A stretch of 64,000 nt of DNA from Stenomitos frigidus_A. Its GTDB lineage: Bacteria > Cyanobacteriota > Cyanobacteriia > Leptolyngbyales > Leptolyngbyaceae. Location of the stretch: contig NZ_CAWNSW010000155.1 in NCBI RefSeq assembly GCF_963877135.1, forward strand, positions 1-64,000, given 5' to 3'. The position numbers and the translations under genes are program-made. Below the pieces are notes generated by a model that was not told the origin of the DNA, did not search any database, and worked only from the letters and a program-made list of their open reading frames with translations. The number at the start of each line of letters is the position of its first letter. Positions within the stretch are counted from its first letter, which is position 1. Of the stretch, positions 9,032 through 18,469 are shown piece after piece.

Positions 9032-9304
9032 GGTACGTTGACCTTCAAGCCTGAAGTGCCCATGTCAGAACTCCACGCTTCAAGCTCAGAAGTCGGTGTT
9101 TGCAGTCCAAAGCTCGGTATGTTGACCTTCAAGCCTGGAACTTTTACCTCAAAACTTGATACTCATACCTTAGAACTCGGTGCTTCGACCTCAGACTTTG
9201 ACACTTTGGCTTCAGCACTCGGCGATTCAAGCTCAGAACTCGACACTTCGACCCTGGAGCTTGCTGCTTCAACCTCAAAGCTCAAACATTGGTGCCTAAA
9301 ACTC
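9032..9304 (+). repeat. 13-unit degenerate 21-bp tandem array upstream of tamB
   Basis: Thirteen contiguous 21-bp units can be laid out without a gap; most end in a variant of TCAGAACTC or TCAAAGCTC. One frame is open throughout (an open stretch from 8858 to 9451) and would encode heptads such as TSTLELA and ASTSKLK. No ribosome site or known domain supports translation. The 21-bp period equals three of the 7-bp TCAAAAC units found elsewhere in the window, so the array probably grew from a heptamer repeat and then diverged. It ends 143 bp before tamB. Confidence 0.8.
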
Positions 9305-9447
9305 AAAACGTCCCTTCACTCCTCACTCTTCTCTCTTCCAACTCAAAACGTCTCTTGCGAAATTCCCAAATTAAAAGTTTCCAGAGAATGGGAGATTCGC
9401 AAGCGTACGCAGTATATTGGCTCCAGTAGTTACCTCCCTCCTCGCAA

Positions 9448-12400
9448 ATGACGAATCTGCCCAGTCCCGGTAGCGATCCCGGTTCAGGTTCTAATCGGCG
9501 CTCACGGCTGCGGCTCCTGAGGCAAATCGGTGTTCCAGTCGGGCTGGTGGCATTGGCTGTAGTAGTGGGAGGTGCCTGGTATGGGTGGGTTTTTGTCAAT
9601 GAAAAGCTGGCTCCGCTAATAGAGTCAAATCTCAGTGAGTCGCTGAAGCGTCCGGTCAAGCTAGGCAAGGTCGAACGGTTTTCGCTGACCAGTTTGCGCT
9701 TTGGCGCTTCATCAGTGCCAGCCACTGCGACTGATCCCGATCGTCTGACGATCGATGCTGTGGATGTTAAATTCAATCCCTTGAGGCTGCTGTTTACCCG
9801 CAATCTCAATCTGGATATCACTGCTGTCAAACCCGATATTTACCTGGAACAGGCAGCCGATGGCACATGGATCTCTACTCAAATTTCGCAAAAAGAATCG
9901 AAAGGTCCTGTTAAAACGGAGCTCAGCGCGATCCACTTTCAGGATGCAAGAGCGACGTTAGTGCCTGCGGGTAAGACGGGTGGAAAAGCAGCGCCTGTTT
10001 TACTGTCGCAATTGAATGGTGATGCGGCGTTTCTGGATGGCAATCAGCGTATTGCTTACCAACTCGATGGGCGATCGGATAGCGGGGGCACCCTGAAACT
10101 GAATGGTGAGACGGTAACGAAGCCTCAACAACAGACGAATGTGCAGATACAGGGACAAAATTTTGCACTGGCAGAGATCGATCGCCTGGTGAAGCTTCCC
10201 GTTAATCTCCCTGCTGGTCGTGCAAACGGCTCGATCAACGCAGAGATTCGTCCCAAGCAAAAGCTTCCCTACTTAACGGGTACAGCGACTTTTACAGGGG
10301 CAACACTGACCATCCCGAAGGTACCCTACGCCTTTACGCAGGCAAACGGCGGGCTGCAACTCCAGGGAACGCTGCTGACGCTAGGAAAGACGGCAGCGCT
10401 CTTTGGTAGTGGCAAAATTCCCGTGCAGGCAACCGGCACACTGGATTTCAAAAAAGGTTTCAATCTCGCGGCGCAGGTAAAGCCAGTCAGCCTCAAAAAA
10501 ATCACTGATACCTTTCGGTTAAAGCTACCTGTACCCGTATCGGGTGAAGTGGTGGCAGACCTGAAGGTGACGGGTCCAGCGCAGAAACCTGTGATCAGTG
10601 GCGTGGCTCGTAATACTAAACCGGGCAAGGTCGATCGTGTTGCTTTAAGCCAGTACAGCGCTCAGTTTCAGCTGAATACAGCGACTTTGGCTCTAGTGAT
10701 TCCAGCTCTCCAAGCAACACCAACCGTTGGTGGGCAGGTGACCGGTGCGGGGCAAGTCAAGCTCAATAATCCAGTGCAGTTAGCCTTCAATGTTCAGGCA
10801 AAAGCGGTTCCCGGTGAGCCGATCGCCAGCGCTTATAGGGGCGGGAATGCTGCGCCGATTGTGATCGGTCGCGTTAACGCTCAAGTCGTCGTGGCGGGAA
10901 CAGCGGCTAGTCCTCGCACGTTTGTCCGCTGGCAGGCACCCGAAGCCCAGTACCCAGGCTCTGGTGAAATCGCGATCGCCAATGGCGTAACGACACTCCA
11001 AAATACCAACCTGGCTGTCGCTGGCGGCACTGTCAATGCTCAGGCGCGGGCCGAAAAAGGACGTTGGCAGGCATTAGTTACAGGCACCCAGGTTCAGCTC
11101 AATCGCTTCTCCAAAGCGTTGCGGGGGCAGTTTAACGGTGCTGTAGCGCTGTCAGGGTCACTAGCCAACTTTAGTCCAGCCAACGTGCGTGCGCAGGGAC
11201 GGGCACGCTTTTCGCAAGGGCTTTCGGTCATCGCGGAGCCGCTGGATGCCCAATTTGCCTGGGATGGACAAAAGGTTGTCCTGCAAAGAGCGACGGCTCC
11301 TGGGTTCAGCGCGAACGGTGCCATCTTTGCGCGGTTGACTGGTACCCCAGCGATCACAGCATTGGCTTTGAACGTCCGCACGAACAACTACAATTTGCAG
11401 GCGATCGCGCTCCCCATTCCGAACAGCGTCGATTACTCTGGACGCGTCGATTTTGCCGGACGGTTAACGGGTAGCCCCACCAACCCCAATATCAACGGTG
11501 GAGTGACGTTACGTCAGTTTGTCGTAAACGGCAATGCGTTTGAGTCGCCGCTGCGCGGCAACCTACGAGTCGCAAGGGGCGTTCAGCTCAATCTGGCAGG
11601 TCAACAAGACCGTATTGCGCTCACTCTCGGTCCAACGTATCAAATTGTGGCGTTTGACATCCGGCGCGATCGAGCAATAGCAGCCGGTAGAACGCGGGGC
11701 GATCTGCTGCTTGTAGAAGCCCGTAATTTTCCGCTTTCACTGCTCAACACACCCGCAACAGCCGCCTTCTTCCCCTTGGCTGGAGAGCTGAATGGCACTG
11801 TCGCGTTGAGCTTGAGCAAGCTCCGGTCTGGCGATCTCAGCCAGTTGAGCGCTAATGGGCAGTTGACGATCGCCAATCCGACGATCGGTACCTATCGAGC
11901 CGATCAATTTGGTGGACGGGTCAGCCTGACAAATGGAGTCGCAACCCTGAGTGGAGCTGAACTGCGTCGAGGACAAAGCCGCTTCCAACTCAACGCCAGT
12001 GCCAAACTTGCTGGCACAGACCCTAAATTTCAGGCACAGTTGACCATTCCTCAAGGCCAGCTCCAAGATGTGCTGGAGCTACTGCAGTTCTTCAATCTGT
12101 CTGATTTCTCACGAGGCGCAACACTGCCTGCTTATGGCACCGCAGCCGATCTTCAGACAGTGCCGGTTGAGCTAAACCGTATCCCTCTCATTACTCAAAT
12201 CCGCCGCATTGCCGAAATTCAAACCCTAAAAGCACAAGCAGACGCGCGTCGTCAGGCATCACCGCTACCAGAGCTGCGTGAACTCAAAGGGGCGTTCAGT
12301 GCCACTGTCAGCGCTACTGGTTCACTCCGGACGGGGCTCAGTGCTAACTTTAATCTTCAAGGGCAAGACTGGGAGTGGGGTAGCGCCCTCTCGGCAAAGC

Positions 12401-14256
12401 GGGTGGTGGCAAGAGGTAGCTTCGAGAAAGGCATCCTGACCTTGCTGCCGTTACGGTTTCAATCGGATCAGTCGCTGGTCGCTTTCTCCGGACAAATTGG
12501 TGGTGCAACACAGTCAGGGCAGTTTCGCATGGAGAATATCCCTGCGGAACGCTTGACGGAGTTGTTTAACCTGCCGCTGAATGTACAAGGCAACCTGAAC
12601 GCGACGGCGACGATCACAGGCACCCAAGGCAATCCCCAGGTGGTTGGGCTTTTGGATCTAGATAATGGGGTGCTGAACGGCACCAATGTCCAGGAAGCAA
12701 AAGGGAATTTCGGCTATAGCGATGCCCGTCTCAACTTTGGCAGTCGGCTGTTGCTGAGCGGCAACGAACCGATTACGCTCACCGGCAGCATCCCTCAAAA
12801 GCTTCCCTTTTCAACCGTTGAGCCAGGTGATCAAATTCAACTGAGCGTGAATGTCAAAAACGAAGGACTGGCGCTGCTGAACCTCCTCAATAACCAGGTT
12901 GCCTGGGTAGATGGCAAAGGGCAGGTCAACGCTGATGTACAGGGCACACTCCAACAGCCAATCGCGACAGGTACTGCTAGCTTCGAAAATGCCACTTTAC
13001 AGGCAAGATTACTCCCAGAGCCTTTGAGAGGTGTTACTGGTACGATTCGCTTTGATCGCGATCGCCTGCGGGTTGATCAAGTAACTGGGCAATTTACGCG
13101 CGGTGATGTCAAGATGGCTGGCGTGCTGCCGATCGCTACAGCACTGTCGCCTACCGATCCTGACCAACAAACACCCCTTCAGGTCTCCCTCAACCAGGTT
13201 GGGATTAACCTGAAAGGGCTCTATCAAGGTGTGGTCGGTGGTGGTGTGCAGATTACAGGCACGGCGCTTAATCCTGTGATCGGTGGCACGATTCGGCTGT
13301 CAGACGGACAGGTGCTTCTAGCAAGTTCAGAGAATGGTGGTACAAATGCCAATGCTGTTGCTGCCAATGGAAACTCAACGGCCTCGTTCGGCAATGCTTC
13401 GAACCTTATTACCTTTAATCAGTTGCGTATTGCCTTGGGCGATCGCATCCGGGTTGTTAGTGCACCTCTGTTGAGTTTTGTGGCAACGGGTGATCTCACC
13501 ATCAATGGCACCCTGGATGACTTGAAGCCGAAAGGACTGATTAGCCTTAAATCAGGTCAGGTCAACCTTTTCACAACGCAATTCACTCTGGCTCGCGGCT
13601 ATCCCCAAACGGCTGAATTTGTCGAAAAACAAGGGCTTGATCCAAATCTAGACGTGCGCTTAATTACCTCTGTCGCAGAAGTGACCAATAGCCGCCTACC
13701 CACATCCACGCTGTCGTCTGAAATCAACGACTCAACCATCACAGCCTCTGCCTACGGTTCGTTGCAAACGGTGCGGATTCAGGCGCAAGTGCAAGGACCA
13801 GCCAGCCAGTTGGCTGATAATCTCAGACTCACCAGCAGCCCCTCTCGCAGTGAAGCCGAGATTGTGTCCCTCTTGGGCGCTGGTTTTGTGAGTACACTTG
13901 GGCGAGGCGACACGGCGCTTGGCATCGCTAATCTGGCCGGTTCTGCTCTGCTCAGCAACATTCAGGGCGTGATTGGTAACGCGCTGGGATTAAGCGAATT
14001 TCGCCTCTTTCCCACTGTGACTCGGCCCGATCGGGCACGTGATACAAGCGGTGGCAGTTCTGCACTTGGCCTGGGCGCAGAAGCGGCGATCGATATTACC
14101 CCCAGCATTTCGTTCTCGGCTCTACGAATCTTGACGTCAAGCCAACCAACTCAATTTGGTCTTCGCTACCGCATTAATGATCAATTTTTACTACGCGGTT
14201 CCAGCGATTTTTCGGGTGATAGCCGTGCCGTTGTTGAGTACGAGACGAGATTTTAG
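9448..14256 (+). CDS. tamB: TamB-like translocation and assembly module protein
   Basis: A very large (1602-residue) inner-membrane-anchored protein that spans the periplasm as a beta-groove and helps move lipids or beta-barrel proteins to the outer membrane. A single membrane anchor (about residues 30-50, VGLVALAVVVGGAWYG) is followed by more than 1200 residues of repetitive beta-rich sequence with many G-x-V/L-T-G strands. The C-terminal TamB/DUF490 domain (about 1250-1602) includes SLLGAGFVSTLGRGD and ends in the aromatic strand VVEYETRF. Cyanobacterial homologues are of this size. The ATG at 9448 begins a basic N-terminus before the anchor. It follows the 21-bp tandem array and may be transcribed from within or beyond it. 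Confidence 0.92.
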   Translation: MTNLPSPGSDPGSGSNRRSRLRLLRQIGVPVGLVALAVVVGGAWYGWVFVNEKLAPLIESNLSESLKRPVKLGKVERFSLTSLRFGASSVPATATDPDRLTIDAVDVKFNPLRLLFTRNLNLDITAVKPDIYLEQAADGTWISTQISQKESKGPVKTELSAIHFQDARATLVPAGKTGGKAAPVLLSQLNGDAAFLDGNQRIAYQLDGRSDSGGTLKLNGETVTKPQQQTNVQIQGQNFALAEIDRLVKLPVNLPAGRANGSINAEIRPKQKLPYLTGTATFTGATLTIPKVPYAFTQANGGLQLQGTLLTLGKTAALFGSGKIPVQATGTLDFKKGFNLAAQVKPVSLKKITDTFRLKLPVPVSGEVVADLKVTGPAQKPVISGVARNTKPGKVDRVALSQYSAQFQLNTATLALVIPALQATPTVGGQVTGAGQVKLNNPVQLAFNVQAKAVPGEPIASAYRGGNAAPIVIGRVNAQVVVAGTAASPRTFVRWQAPEAQYPGSGEIAIANGVTTLQNTNLAVAGGTVNAQARAEKGRWQALVTGTQVQLNRFSKALRGQFNGAVALSGSLANFSPANVRAQGRARFSQGLSVIAEPLDAQFAWDGQKVVLQRATAPGFSANGAIFARLTGTPAITALALNVRTNNYNLQAIALPIPNSVDYSGRVDFAGRLTGSPTNPNINGGVTLRQFVVNGNAFESPLRGNLRVARGVQLNLAGQQDRIALTLGPTYQIVAFDIRRDRAIAAGRTRGDLLLVEARNFPLSLLNTPATAAFFPLAGELNGTVALSLSKLRSGDLSQLSANGQLTIANPTIGTYRADQFGGRVSLTNGVATLSGAELRRGQSRFQLNASAKLAGTDPKFQAQLTIPQGQLQDVLELLQFFNLSDFSRGATLPAYGTAADLQTVPVELNRIPLITQIRRIAEIQTLKAQADARRQASPLPELRELKGAFSATVSATGSLRTGLSANFNLQGQDWEWGSALSAKRVVARGSFEKGILTLLPLRFQSDQSLVAFSGQIGGATQSGQFRMENIPAERLTELFNLPLNVQGNLNATATITGTQGNPQVVGLLDLDNGVLNGTNVQEAKGNFGYSDARLNFGSRLLLSGNEPITLTGSIPQKLPFSTVEPGDQIQLSVNVKNEGLALLNLLNNQVAWVDGKGQVNADVQGTLQQPIATGTASFENATLQARLLPEPLRGVTGTIRFDRDRLRVDQVTGQFTRGDVKMAGVLPIATALSPTDPDQQTPLQVSLNQVGINLKGLYQGVVGGGVQITGTALNPVIGGTIRLSDGQVLLASSENGGTNANAVAANGNSTASFGNASNLITFNQLRIALGDRIRVVSAPLLSFVATGDLTINGTLDDLKPKGLISLKSGQVNLFTTQFTLARGYPQTAEFVEKQGLDPNLDVRLITSVAEVTNSRLPTSTLSSEINDSTITASAYGSLQTVRIQAQVQGPASQLADNLRLTSSPSRSEAEIVSLLGAGFVSTLGRGDTALGIANLAGSALLSNIQGVIGNALGLSEFRLFPTVTRPDRARDTSGGSSALGLGAEAAIDITPSISFSALRILTSSQPTQFGLRYRINDQFLLRGSSDFSGDSRAVVEYETRF

Positions 14257-14391
14257 CTTCAGGAGCCAGCCAGATCACTGCGGCTCGTGGATTCATCACC
14301 TGTAAAATTAAGGCTCTGTAGAGACAAGGCATTGCCTGTTCTTATGCGGAGCATTGTACCTGAATCAATCAACGCTCCCGTCGCATTCTCG

Positions 14392-14745
14392 CTAGCCAAA
14401 CGTAGACCCATTCCAACCCCACAGATAGCCCTTGGCATCAGCAAACTCAATGTAAATGCGGTCACTGGGCACCGCGATCGTGTCCTCAATTTGCCGTGAA
14501 AAGGCTGCGCTCATCGCCTGTGTCTGCACAGGCGTAAAGCTACCCACGCTCTTCACTTCAACGTAGCAAGCCGGATCAAGCGTCCCGGCAAACGTCATAC
14601 TGACGCCGGGCTCAAAGGCTGTCATCACATAGGACTCTGGTTTACCAGTATGTTTTGCAAGGCTAGCCGAAAGCGCTTTGAGCAAGGCTTCTATGACGGC
14701 TGCCTCAGGCTGAGGGATGGATGTTTGAACTTTAATGAGGGGCAT
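14392..14745 (-). CDS. MIF/phenylpyruvate tautomerase-like protein
   Basis: A 117-residue tautomerase-superfamily protein. The mature N-terminal proline (Pro2 in MPLIKVQTS) is the catalytic base of this family. The MIF-like segments SLAKHTGKPESYVMTAF and DRIYIEFADAKGYLWGWNGSTFG match the eukaryotic/cyanobacterial MIF branch, where the C-terminal NG-S-TF closes the site. It forms trimers in characterised members; the physiological substrate in cyanobacteria is unknown. It is convergent with tamB and lies about 50 bp downstream of the phosphatase gene on the same strand, so the two may be co-transcribed. Confidence 0.9.
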   Translation of the reverse strand: MPLIKVQTSIPQPEAAVIEALLKALSASLAKHTGKPESYVMTAFEPGVSMTFAGTLDPACYVEVKSVGSFTPVQTQAMSAAFSRQIEDTIAVPSDRIYIEFADAKGYLWGWNGSTFG

Positions 14746-14794
14746 GATGAAAAGGGGCAGCGTGGCTGGAGCAGAGTGACTATAAAATGGCTGT

Positions 14795-15553
14795 CTAGAG
14801 AAAGAGCGCCTGTCGTTGAGCCATCACCTGCGCTGGCTCAACCTCAGTCACCGCCTCGTCTAACGGCAGCATCCGCACACAAGGTTTGAAGACATTCACT
14901 TGATGAACGCGACGGTTGGTCATATCAACACCCGTCAGCCAACCACTTCTGGGATGATAAGCACCGGTATCAATATCTAACCAACCACGCCCACGAGCAA
15001 GTTCACCCGGCGCAACGTTGGGCAAGGTAAAGGTAATGGTGTGTCCGGTAATGATAAGCTTGTCTGAAAAATAGGGTTTTGCACTGCTGTGAAACTCGTC
15101 GCGAATCCAGCAGAATTCTTGCGTTGTTTGAGCCTGGATTGGCAAGCCAGGATGAACCCCTGCATGCACTAGCCACAAATCGCCTAAGTCAATGTACTTG
15201 GGCAGTGTCCGCATCCAATCAATGTGATCAGCTCGAATACCCGTATCACCATAGCTTGCTACAGTAGCCCGTCCGCCGCTATAAAGCCACGCCTGTAGAG
15301 CCGGATGGAAGGCCTTCCCATGAGGAAACGCATCGAGCAAAAGCTGCTCATGATTACCTAGCAAACAGTGATAGCCCTGCTGCTGTACTAGGTCTACAAC
15401 ACTGGAGCTGTCGGGGCCGCGATCGATCAAGTCCCCTAAAAAATAGACCTGGTCACCCTCACCCGGTGCGATCGCATCCAGCAACGTCGTCAATCCTTCG
15501 TAGTGACCATGCACATCGCCAATGATGATACGACGATGATTAGCTTCACTCAT
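14795..15553 (-). CDS. PPP-family serine/threonine-type phosphatase (metallophosphoesterase)
   Basis: A cytoplasmic two-metal phosphatase of the bacterial PrpA/PrpB or bis(5'-nucleosyl)-tetraphosphatase type. The signature blocks are in order: GDVHG (12-16), GDLIDRGPDS (40-49), GNHE (66-69) and later HAGV near residue 132 with a downstream TGHT. The 252-residue length fits small PPP enzymes. It could act on phosphoproteins or on dinucleoside polyphosphates; the motifs do not separate these. A MIF-like gene follows on the same strand. The start MSEANHRRIIIGDVHG places the first motif at the usual distance. Confidence 0.88.
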   Translation of the reverse strand: MSEANHRRIIIGDVHGHYEGLTTLLDAIAPGEGDQVYFLGDLIDRGPDSSSVVDLVQQQGYHCLLGNHEQLLLDAFPHGKAFHPALQAWLYSGGRATVASYGDTGIRADHIDWMRTLPKYIDLGDLWLVHAGVHPGLPIQAQTTQEFCWIRDEFHSSAKPYFSDKLIITGHTITFTLPNVAPGELARGRGWLDIDTGAYHPRSGWLTGVDMTNRRVHQVNVFKPCVRMLPLDEAVTEVEPAQVMAQRQALFL

Positions 15554-15812
15554 GCGATCGCCTTCTCTGTACTCTTAGTTTCTGTAGTCTTAACTTAAGC
15601 TCAAATCACGCTGGCACCCATGAGTTCTCCAGGGTTAACGCGGCACTCACGCTGTCGGGCGTCATTAAACAGTTTGATTTGGAAGTGATTTGAATCACTG
15701 AGTTCATTATGCCCTGTTTTTTTTGCCAGTTTCCACGGTTGGTCTCAAAGCTTACATTTATTGTCTAGAAGTTTACTCAACCTTCACTGAGCTATTTTAG
15801 GACAGTAAAAAT

Positions 15813-16538
15813 TCATTGCCCTAATGCCTTGAGGAACCGCTGCATCTCTTCTAAAAGACCGCGTTTAGGCGATGCTTGCGAACCACCAACCTGGAGCAAC
15901 AATTCCTCTAACCTTTCTGAGCTTGGCTTGGACAGCTCTTCTGCCGCCAGTGTATAGGCATTGTCTGACTCTAGCCACACCTGCCAGGGTGAAGGGTAGC
16001 AACGTAGCAACGCAGCCCGATCAAGCGGACGCACATAATAGCAAGGCTCAAAGGTGTTGAGAAACCGTTCGCGAATTTTGCGTGCAGCATAGCCAATACC
16101 GACTGTGCCAATATCCTCTAACCGAGGAGCGAAGAGAATGACTGGGCGTTCTCCAGCCGCAAGACAAACCTGTTCTACAGGCGATACTTCTACTGAAGAA
16201 GGCGCCACAAAGAGAAACATCTGATCTTCTGAGCTCACCAGTTCTTCGACGGGTGTTGTTTGCCGCGCACCCGCTACATCCAGGCTGCAAATTTGATGCG
16301 AGATCGGACCCCAATCACGTCTGGCTAGCGCGGCTGCTCCAGCATCCGTGAATAACACTTTTAGCGTTGTGCCGAGCTCACTAAATACAGACAGATATTG
16401 CAGTGCGATCGGCGTCGGCTTTAGTTCTGGCAGCAACAAGTCGATTTTTAAGCGAGTATAACCAGCGGCGATCGCGGCTTGAGTAGCACTTTGTGCCTGC
16501 GCGATCGCGTCTTCTAACGTTTGAGGAAAGTCAACCAT
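15813..16538 (-). CDS. DUF1995 family protein
   Basis: A 241-residue protein typical of cyanobacteria and plastids (relatives include LOW PSII ACCUMULATION 3-like proteins, which are thought to help photosystem assembly; the link here is by family only). Recognisable features are MVDFPQTLEDAIAQAQSATQ at the start, RLKIDLLLPELKPTPIAL, and the central stretch with VILFAPRLED and a C-terminal YPSPWQVW. I chose Met at 16538 because the family begins there; an upstream extension to 16631 has no similarity to it. No signal peptide is seen. It is monocistronic. Confidence 0.82.
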   Translation of the reverse strand: MVDFPQTLEDAIAQAQSATQAAIAAGYTRLKIDLLLPELKPTPIALQYLSVFSELGTTLKVLFTDAGAAALARRDWGPISHQICSLDVAGARQTTPVEELVSSEDQMFLFVAPSSVEVSPVEQVCLAAGERPVILFAPRLEDIGTVGIGYAARKIRERFLNTFEPCYYVRPLDRAALLRCYPSPWQVWLESDNAYTLAAEELSKPSSERLEELLLQVGGSQASPKRGLLEEMQRFLKALGQ

Positions 16539-17171
16539 AGAGAGTGGTAGCAAGAGGTAAGGGATTGGGTGCTGAGAGCTTAGGGACTTGCAAACAAATA
16601 GTATCCCAGCATAGGGGCATGGCAGTGCCATGTCTCTACCAAAGTTTGTGGTTGACTATCCGTTCACCCGGCAGGGCTCGCTTCAAGCGCCAGAACAAAC
16701 ACGGCATTAGCTGTTCAGCTGGTCGTGCCAGTAAAATCCCGGCATCGGCCCTCCATATCCAGATCGAAAAAGTGTACAACCAGTGGCCGATGTGAATAAA
16801 AAGCGCAGGGTAGCTCTGAATTACACTCTGTCATGGCAAAATGAGGACACTTAAAAATTCTAGAGAGCTTGATTCTATTCGGTTTCAAGCTCTTTTTAGG
16901 CTCCTTCCTTTGCCCCTTTGTGAAGAATTGAGGTTAGCGCCAACTGATACCTGTTCCAAATGGGTCACTGACCTCTGCCTCAACAGCGCATGTGATCGAG
17001 GCACAATATGGACTGGATGAATATTGGCTGGGTGAATGTGGAACATTAGGGCCGTTAAAGGTCGAAGGGCGCCGCTTCGGGAAGCAACTCGGCTTCAAGC
17101 AGCATAAAATCAAGAGACAGACACCAAACTCTGGATGTACGAATTTTGCAACCAGGAGTGTGCAGCACACG
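16539..17171. other. Gene-poor spacer with a small palindromic repeat and an orphan terminator
   Basis: The spacer separates the divergent DUF1995 and PRC-barrel genes. At 16616-16634 is a GGCATGGCA/GCCATGTC stem, related to a common cyanobacterial GTAG-GCATGGC hairpin. At 16864-16893 is a Rho-independent terminator pointing right with no gene before it (listed separately). I see no protein gene here. Confidence 0.6.
16864..16897 (+). terminator. Orphan Rho-independent terminator (possible small RNA end)
   Basis: Arms AGAGCTTGA (16864-16872) and TCAAGCTCT (16885-16893) are perfect and followed by TTTTT on the plus strand. The nearest plus-strand gene upstream is tamB, more than 2.5 kb away, so the terminator may end a small RNA starting around 16820-16835, downstream of a TACACT box. 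The small RNA is inference only. Confidence 0.5.
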
Positions 17172-18401
17172 ATGACAACACTACCAGATGTAATCCGGCA
17201 GAGCGACCTGCTCAACCAGTTAGTACTCGATCGCGCCACCATGGAAGAACTGGGACGAGTTGAAGTCGTGTGGATGTATCCTGTTACCCATCGCGTCTTA
17301 GGTTTTGTTTGCAAAACTGGTGCGTTTGGTGCCCAAAAAGCAGCCTTCAAACTGTCTCAAATCAGCACGTTGGGGTCTAACGGTATTCTGACCCACAACC
17401 AGCCCGAAGCGACGGATGCGACAAAGGTACGTCAGCTTGAATCACTGCTCAACTGCGAGGTGTGGAGTGACACTGGCAACAAAATCGGGAAAATCATCGA
17501 CTACTGCTTCAATCTCAAAACAGGCGCTATTACCCATTACTTATTGGCATCAAGCGGTTGGGCCGGCATTGCTGGCGATCTGTACCAATTACCACCTGCG
17601 CAAGTGCTGAGCATAGGGCGGAAGCGAGTGCTGGTGACCGATGCGTCAGCCCAAACGCTGGCGGTGTATCAAAGCGGCATCAAGCAGACGTTAGCAAAAG
17701 CCACATCAGTGCTAAAAGAAGACTATGGTCAAGCGACGGAAGAGTTACGATCGCTCTCAAAACAAGCGCAAGCCGCCACTGAGCAAGCAAAAGGTCGGCT
17801 GCAATCCCTGAGAGGACAATTAAAGGAGCGGGCGCGATCGCTCTCTCAGCAGGCGCAAGAAACGATCCAAAGCATCAACGATCAACTCCAGGAAGAGGCG
17901 CAAACGTTGGCTGAACAAGCCAGAGAGAACAGTCAGGTGCTTGCCGAACGGATGAGAGAACGCACCCAGACCTTCGGTGAGCAGTTTGGAGATGGCATCC
18001 AAATTCTGAGCGAACAGGTCGAAGACGGCATCCAAACGCTAACTGTTCAGGCAAAAGAAATCCTTGAGCCGACAGCGGATGCCCCTGAGCAGACCATTGC
18101 TCCGGAGCAGACAACATCGGCCTCATCGACAGCAACACACTCTGTAACACAAGAATCTGCAACACAAGCCAGTGACCAACCGAGTGTTGCAGCCACTCAC
18201 ACAAACGTTGACGACTCTAAGGATGATGATGCTTTCTGGGATGATGATGAGCCCTGGATTGATGATGAACCCTGGTCAGAAGCCCCTATCAACGCTACAG
18301 CTTCACCCGCGATCGAGCCGCTGCAAAAAAAACACCCAAACCACCTACAAAAACTTGATCCAGAAGCAAGCGACATCGATGACGACGAGCCCTGGATCTA
18401 A
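17172..18401 (+). CDS. PRC-barrel protein with amphipathic repeat helix and acidic tail
   Basis: 409 residues. Two PRC-barrel domains (about 15-75 with LGRVEVVWMYPVTHRVLGFVCK, and about 80-155 with SLLNCEVWSDTGNKIGKIIDYCFN) are followed by a long helical region (170-290) of near-repeats such as SLSKQAQAATEQAKGRLQ and TLAEQARENSQVLAERM, reminiscent of apolipoprotein or LEA helices. The tail repeats an aromatic-acidic motif: DDDEPW, DDEPW and a terminal DDDEPWI. I chose the ATG at 17172 because the preceding 60 residues do not resemble the family. A role at membranes or thylakoid surfaces is plausible for the helix but not proven. Confidence 0.85.
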   Translation: MTTLPDVIRQSDLLNQLVLDRATMEELGRVEVVWMYPVTHRVLGFVCKTGAFGAQKAAFKLSQISTLGSNGILTHNQPEATDATKVRQLESLLNCEVWSDTGNKIGKIIDYCFNLKTGAITHYLLASSGWAGIAGDLYQLPPAQVLSIGRKRVLVTDASAQTLAVYQSGIKQTLAKATSVLKEDYGQATEELRSLSKQAQAATEQAKGRLQSLRGQLKERARSLSQQAQETIQSINDQLQEEAQTLAEQARENSQVLAERMRERTQTFGEQFGDGIQILSEQVEDGIQTLTVQAKEILEPTADAPEQTIAPEQTTSASSTATHSVTQESATQASDQPSVAATHTNVDDSKDDDAFWDDDEPWIDDEPWSEAPINATASPAIEPLQKKHPNHLQKLDPEASDIDDDEPWI

Positions 18402-18469
18402 GTCTGGGGCGAGTCCATCACCGTCCGCAAGGCAGAGCCAAAACCGCTAAGACGTTGACAGTTTGGACT

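Noticed and set aside
9032..9304. Possible CRISPR array
   Set aside because: Units are contiguous 21-mers without spacers, and no cas gene is present. No CRISPR array was seen anywhere in the window.
8858..9451. A 197-codon open frame running into tamB
   Set aside because: Its first part lies over the clpP start and GGGGAGA repeats, and the rest is the 21-bp tandem array. It has no ribosome site or domain; described as a repeat instead.
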